From positions 18,031,485 through 18,095,484 of the forward strand of contig NC_088296.1 in assembly GCF_032854445.1 (NCBI RefSeq): a stretch of DNA of 64,000 nt, read 5' to 3'. The notes under the pieces were generated by a model. It saw only the letters and a list, made by a program, of their open reading frames with translations. It did not search any database and had not been told where the DNA came from. This document shows positions 60,013 to 64,000 of the stretch, piece by piece; the first letter of the stretch is position 1, and every line of letters begins with the position of its first letter. The translations under genes and the position numbers were made by a program. The stretch comes from Liolophura sinensis. Its lineage: Eukaryota > Mollusca > Polyplacophora > Chitonida > Chitonidae.

Positions 60013-60268
60013 CGACGAGCCCTATCTAAACCACATATCTTGGGCAAGTTCCCCGGATGTGACATACACATGTGCACACTATATTGGTGGAAGACACGAA
60101 GAACCTAAGACTGTGCAAACAGCCACGGACACAAGCGTTGTCGATCACCTGTTGTCAGCAAAATCCCGAGAGTGGACAAAGTCCCTTTCTAAAGCCGGGT
60201 TTGAGCCCGCACCCCGTGTGTGCCAACGATTGAAAGATAGGCGTGTGTAACTACTAGACCCACTCTAT
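60013..60268 (-). mobile_element. tRNA-headed repeat on the minus strand, family unknown
   Basis: Read on the minus strand from 60268: an A-box-like gggtctagtagttacac and B-box-like gggctcaaaccc, then an unknown body. It is head-to-tail or nested with the SINE B before it. The 118-residue open frame across this repeat pair is chance. Confidence 0.5.
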
Positions 60269-60271
60269 ATG

Positions 60272-60512
60272 TGGAAATATTTATTTAAGTGACTTGTGTA
60301 TTACGCCGTACTCAAGAATATTTCACTTATACAGGAAGAAACCGTACAGAAGCCAGAGAAAATCCATGACCATCCGCAAGTTGCTGGAACGCCTTTCCAC
60401 ATACAACCGGAGAGGCAGCAAGCACGAGATGGGCAGCGACCGCATTGGTGAGAGGCTTTTGGTTCATCGCCCTACTTTAGCACACTAGCCGGTAGGCCAC
60501 GGATGCCATTGT
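60272..60512 (-). mobile_element. SINE family A, minus strand
   Basis: tattacgccgtactcaagaa, atttcacttatac, accatccgcaagttgctgga, gcgaccgcattggtgagagg and a worn head. The part covering the hairpin-like gctggccgcc region is deleted. Confidence 0.8.
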
Positions 60513-60790
60513 GTTAGTAAATATTTATCTATTTATTTATTCATTCAGTTATTTCATGGACTCAAAAATGCACTCAAAAATATTTCCCATTTTACGACGA
60601 CGATCAGCGTTATATTAGGAGGAAACCCGGGGAAAATCCACTGGCAGGTTGCTGGAAGAACTATCCACGTACGGACGGAGACGAAGTCAGTCTGAACTGG
60701 ACTTGAACTCACAGCGCCGGCATTGCTGACAGGCTGCTGAGTCTTTACGCCGCGCTGACGTGCTAACCACCTTAATCACAGAGGCCCCCA
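60513..60790 (-). mobile_element. SINE family A, minus strand, old, near full length
   Basis: Starts with tatttatctatttatttatt, followed by diverged body (gaggaaacccggggaaaatc, ggcaggttgctggaag) and head (gctaaccaccttaatcacag). It abuts the previous copy. Confidence 0.7.
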
Positions 60791-61943
60791 TGTGTCAGCA
60801 TGATCTTCCGGGTGAAAGCTGACATTGGCGCAATGTCAGTGGATCAGAGGATCAGGTTACATTTCTTGACAGGGATACCTTCTCAGCTGTCCCTTCACTC
60901 GACTAGAATATCGCTTATGTGCTAAGGTTCACAACAAGGGTCAAATTTCATAAAACTTCAGAAAAGCTTTTAGTTAGGGCAACTCTTTTATTTATTCAGA
61001 TGAAATACACTGTCTATGATTTGACACGATAGGATGATGTGATTACTGCTAAAACTCTGCAGATGTTTAAAATAAAGTTATGTAATTTTGTTGTCTGCAG
61101 CAAAGTGTTTGTACGCAAAAACATATCACGTAACCTCTCCCCTCCGTAGGGACCCTCGCAGTCGTTGTTCAGACGAAAGTAATCGTATCCATTGACGTCA
61201 TGGGTAAAATGGTCCTGGACGAACCAGTTGAATCTTGTACTCTAGCAGTAACTGACATAAAGCACCAATACAGCTAATAGCTTGCCTATCTTCAAAATAT
61301 GAGAATAAAACTATGGTTTAAAATAGTCAAGAAAGTAATACAACAAAACGTGCTTGAAAACCACCCACGTGGCGCCAACCGAAATCGAGGTATAATCAAC
61401 TCTACAAGCTTAAAAAGTATAAAGTCATAGAAATATACTTGACTTCTATGGTTGTATCTTAACATACTCCCCACAGTGCATGTGCCGCTCGTTTTACCTT
61501 TGGAGCCTTTGAGCCGCACGTACACTTGCTAAGATTTAGTCGTTCCACGCGCGGAACTATTTCATCAGCATTCATCAAACAAATTGTTTCAGGTGTTGCT
61601 TAGAATCATGTTCTACTTTGGTTTAAATAAATATATGTGTATAAAGTATTATTAGAGGCAGATATTTTCGTGTTTTCTAACATTTCATCTTGCCTTATCA
61701 CCGTGACTTGGCGTTGTTCAAGATCTCGGAAAAAAATTAGGCAGTGATGTACAGCGAACGCAGAGAGCGGCGCACTTGCCATTAGGTACATGGTATTTTA
61801 AACTCGTTTTACGACATGGCCGCGTTATCATCAACATGGCGCACATTTGTCTCCGAGATTATGTTTCAATCCAGGAGCCGGAATCACCGACAGGGAGTTT
61901 CGAAAGTTATCAATTGCTTACGAAGACAATAAGGAACGAGTTT
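60791..61943. other. Upstream region of the collagen-like gene
   Basis: No repeat, exon or TATA/E-box pair of the Ly6 type is seen. The frame of exon 1 stays open for about 55 codons before the chosen ATG. Confidence 0.4.
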
Positions 61944-64000
61944 ATGAGGATGAGGCCTGTCTTGTTATTAGTATTCCTGGTGAGTCAGCTGACTGACATT
62001 CGTGCCGAATGCCCACCGGACGGTAAGGGCACTCATTCACTCAAAATGTCTGGTTAATTCGATCGATTGATTAATTTACCGATCGAATGATTGTTAAAGG
62101 ATAGGGAACTCTTTTATGTGTAGCTTGTAACCTAACGTGTCAGGTTAGTAGGCTTGGGTCGTAAATCAGTTGACTCAATTAGGCGTTGAATAAAGGGAAA
62201 TGCAGTATGCAAGTAATAATATCTTATTCTGTTTTGGGTATGGCGTAAAACACCAATCAAAGCAAATAAATAAATAAATATTCTGTTTCAGACGTCTCCA
62301 AAGTCTTGCGAAAAATTCAAAAACTTGAGAAGAGGCTGTTTGAGCAGTTGGCCACAGTGAAACAACAACTGAGAACTCCAAGCGGTAATGTGTTTTCTTT
62401 TTAACATTACATTAGTCAGCTTCAAAGCCTACATTTATCTCTTTCAACCCTTCCTTCTAGAAGTTTTGATTTTGTATCTGCTCCAAGAACCGCTATAATT
62501 CTCTGTCTGTCTGTTATTAGACAGACTATTGGCCTAGCGGTCTGCCGGTCTGTCTATACATCTATGTCTGTCTGTCTGTCTGTCTCTTTGTCGGTCAGCC
62601 TGTTGGTCGGTCTGTCTGTCGGCATGTGTATATGTGTGTCTGTTTGTTTGTTTCTCGACGGCTCCGTAAATTACTGACAACCTGTCTTTTATGCGAGAAA
62701 TTTGCTTAACGAGGGGCTTGAGAGTTAGATTACATTTGTTGCAGCTATTCTGAATTTATCCTTTGTGTGCGCAAGGAAATATGTGCAAACTAATTTCGAC
62801 CATAACTAAACGAAAAGATCTTTTGTACTTAAATAAGTTATTTACGTTGTATTTCTTATTCTTATCATAACAGAAAGAGGTTAGTACATGTGTTTTTAAC
62901 AGTGTGACATGTCCTCAGTTTCCGATGTACATCTTCCAAGTATCCTCTTATAGGCCTCTTTGGATCAAACCAGTGCTCTCCTGGGCCTAAGGGACCGCCT
63001 GGAAAACCCGGCGACCCAGGATCCGTTGGGCCCGATGGTAAGTAGATGCATGATTCCTGGAACATGCAAACTAAACAGAGATTAAACGACGGCCCCTTCA
63101 ATTCTACGCCTAACAAATGGTCGGAGAGTACACATGAAGATCAGTTTACAATTAGATAATATATATAGTGTTACATTTATCTCCGCTAACGGAGTTTATG
63201 TGTGTATGTATGTTTGCTTGGGGTTTCACGTCGTACTTAACAGTTTGTCAGTCATATGACGACGAGGAGTCATTAGATGTGTGCACATGTAATCTGTCTT
63301 CTTGTGGCAGCGCGAGTCCATGCCACCAAAGTACTAACGTCACTGAAGTGTCATGCCGAAGACACCAGACATGGTACCCCCACCCTGTCACATTATACTG
63401 ACACCGTGCTAACCGGTCCCGATTCCCTGTTCTAACATCTCAGTGGTGAGGTTCTAGCGAGATAACAACAAGTATAATTTTTAAAATCTCTGACACGACC
63501 CAGGTTTGATCCCTGCTTTCCCGACTTCGAGGATATTATATACATTTTAACTCGGTGGCCTAATAGTTAGAGCGTCCTCCTCGAGGTCTATATATATTTG
63601 AAGAAATAGAGAAAGATCCCCTGGTGAGGAGAATTTACATAGGAAAAAAATAATAAAACGCCTTCTTAACTTTCGACATTCTGTTATATTCCAACAAACT
63701 TCATGTTGATATGTATAGACATAATCTGACAAAGATTTTCTACATTTTCACTAAACCGTAAAGCTATAAGCATACATTCCACTTCTAAAGTGGATCGCAA
63801 TCGAATGCGTACATGTAAAGTATTTTTGAGAATGTTGCAAAACTCCAGCTAAAATGAACATATAAGTGTGAGCGGGTACTTTTTCAACTGGCCTGTGCAA
63901 TTACGGTTTTCCTGTATCGTCGAGGTTGATATGTTTATACGTTTGTTTTTTCCTTTTCAGGTTTGCCCGGGCCTTTGGGAATGAAGGGCCGACGGGGTGA
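61944..64000 (+). CDS. Secreted collagen-like protein, 5' part
   Basis: Exons so far: 61944-62022, 62292-62384, 62954-63037 and 63961 to the window end; every junction is phase 1 and GT-AG. Exon 1 is a signal peptide (MRMRPVLLLVFLVSQLTDIR, then AECPPD). Exon 2 (DVSKVLRKIQKLEKRLFEQL and on) is a heptad-like coiled coil suited to trimerisation. Exon 3 turns after GSNQC into Gly-X-Y repeats (SPGPKGPPGKPGDPGSVGPD) and exon 4 continues them (GLPGPLGMKGRRG). I chose the second-tier ATG at 61944 because it puts the signal peptide first; an in-frame ATG upstream would bury it. Signal, coiled coil, then collagen is the plan of collectins, C1q-like and related soluble defence proteins, but the C-terminal head lies outside the window, so the subfamily is open. 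Confidence 0.8.
62229..62281 (+). mobile_element. SINE family A 3' tail next to a splice acceptor
   Basis: tatggcgtaaaacaccaatc followed by (aaat)n, ending about 10 bp before the AG of exon 2 of the collagen-like gene. Confidence 0.8.
62503..62650 (+). repeat. Impure TCTG microsatellite
   Basis: (tctg)n runs at about 62503-62517, 62565-62590 and 62610-62645 within intron 2 of the collagen-like gene. Confidence 0.85.
63190..63545 (-). mobile_element. SINE family B, minus strand, near full length
   Basis: On the minus strand a tRNA B-box-like gcagggatcaaacctgggtc is followed by cggtgtcagtataatgtgac, ggtgtcttcggcatgacact and a 3' end with gacgacgtgaaa-type sequence (gtttcacgtcgtactt on +). It lies in intron 3 of the collagen-like gene and explains the 77-residue open frame there. 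Confidence 0.7.
63546..63960. other. Rest of intron 3 of the collagen-like gene
   Basis: A tRNA A-box-like piece (ggtggcctaatagttagagc) at about 63554 may be a second SINE head. Otherwise nothing is recognised up to the acceptor at 63960. Confidence 0.4.

Noticed and set aside
59894-60250. 118-residue + strand frame
   Set aside because: It lies wholly within SINE B and the opposite-strand tRNA-headed repeat.
61776-61943. Longer N-terminus for the collagen-like protein
   Set aside because: The first codon there is TTG, and starting at the next upstream ATG would place about 37 polar residues before the signal peptide.

Overview
This is an AT-rich piece of animal nuclear DNA: short phase-matched exons with GT-AG introns, AATAAA poly(A) signals, many tRNA-derived SINEs and a Ty3/gypsy fossil. 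The SINE families resemble ones I associate with molluscs, so a mollusc (or another lophotrochozoan) is my best guess; that is inference, not proof. No bacterial features, rRNA, functional tRNA or CRISPR are seen.

Layout. (1) 1-2195: part of a Ty3/gypsy LTR element with integrase upstream of reverse transcriptase (the Gmr1-clade order), ended by a SINE. (2) 2196-3782: four copies of the same SINE family. (3) 4278-12484: a C-type lectin-like (CTLD) gene with signal peptide exon, CTLD exons, short linker exon and a PAN/apple-like last exon; it is degraded. (4) 12510-15484: the upstream region of a Ly6 gene with no gene attached, joined directly to intron 1 of a second CTLD copy. (5) 15485-19680: the second CTLD copy, without its signal-peptide exon. 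(6) 19706-58345: a tandem cluster of seven Ly6/uPAR (three-finger) genes on the + strand, each with four exons in the same phases (1-1-0), about 159 residues, signal peptide and hydrophobic tail that suggests a GPI anchor. Genes 1, 2, 3, 5 and 6 look intact, gene 4 has a one-base loss at the end of exon 3, and gene 7 is a decaying pseudogene holding SINEs and a fold-back element. (7) 58346-61943: a SINE-rich spacer. (8) 61944-window end: the 5' part of a secreted collagen-like gene with a coiled-coil exon.

The window is shaped by tandem duplication. A roughly 9-kb block (CTLD exon 2 through the Ly6 upstream region) was duplicated, giving a Ly6 promoter placed in front of a headless CTLD copy. 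In the Ly6 cluster, 5.84-kb and 4.97-kb units are repeated almost base for base, with one exchange point inside exon 2. Downstream of each Ly6 gene lies an array of a 48-bp monomer; in the last three units it has become a 145-bp three-monomer higher-order repeat, expanded to about 11 units after gene 6. Each Ly6 gene has a conserved CACGTG E-box about 25 bp upstream of a TATA box, and most units hold a second, older TATA module 1.2-1.9 kb further upstream.

The CTLD-PAN, Ly6 and collagen-like products are all predicted to be secreted or on the cell surface. Roles in recognition or adhesion are plausible but not shown by sequence.
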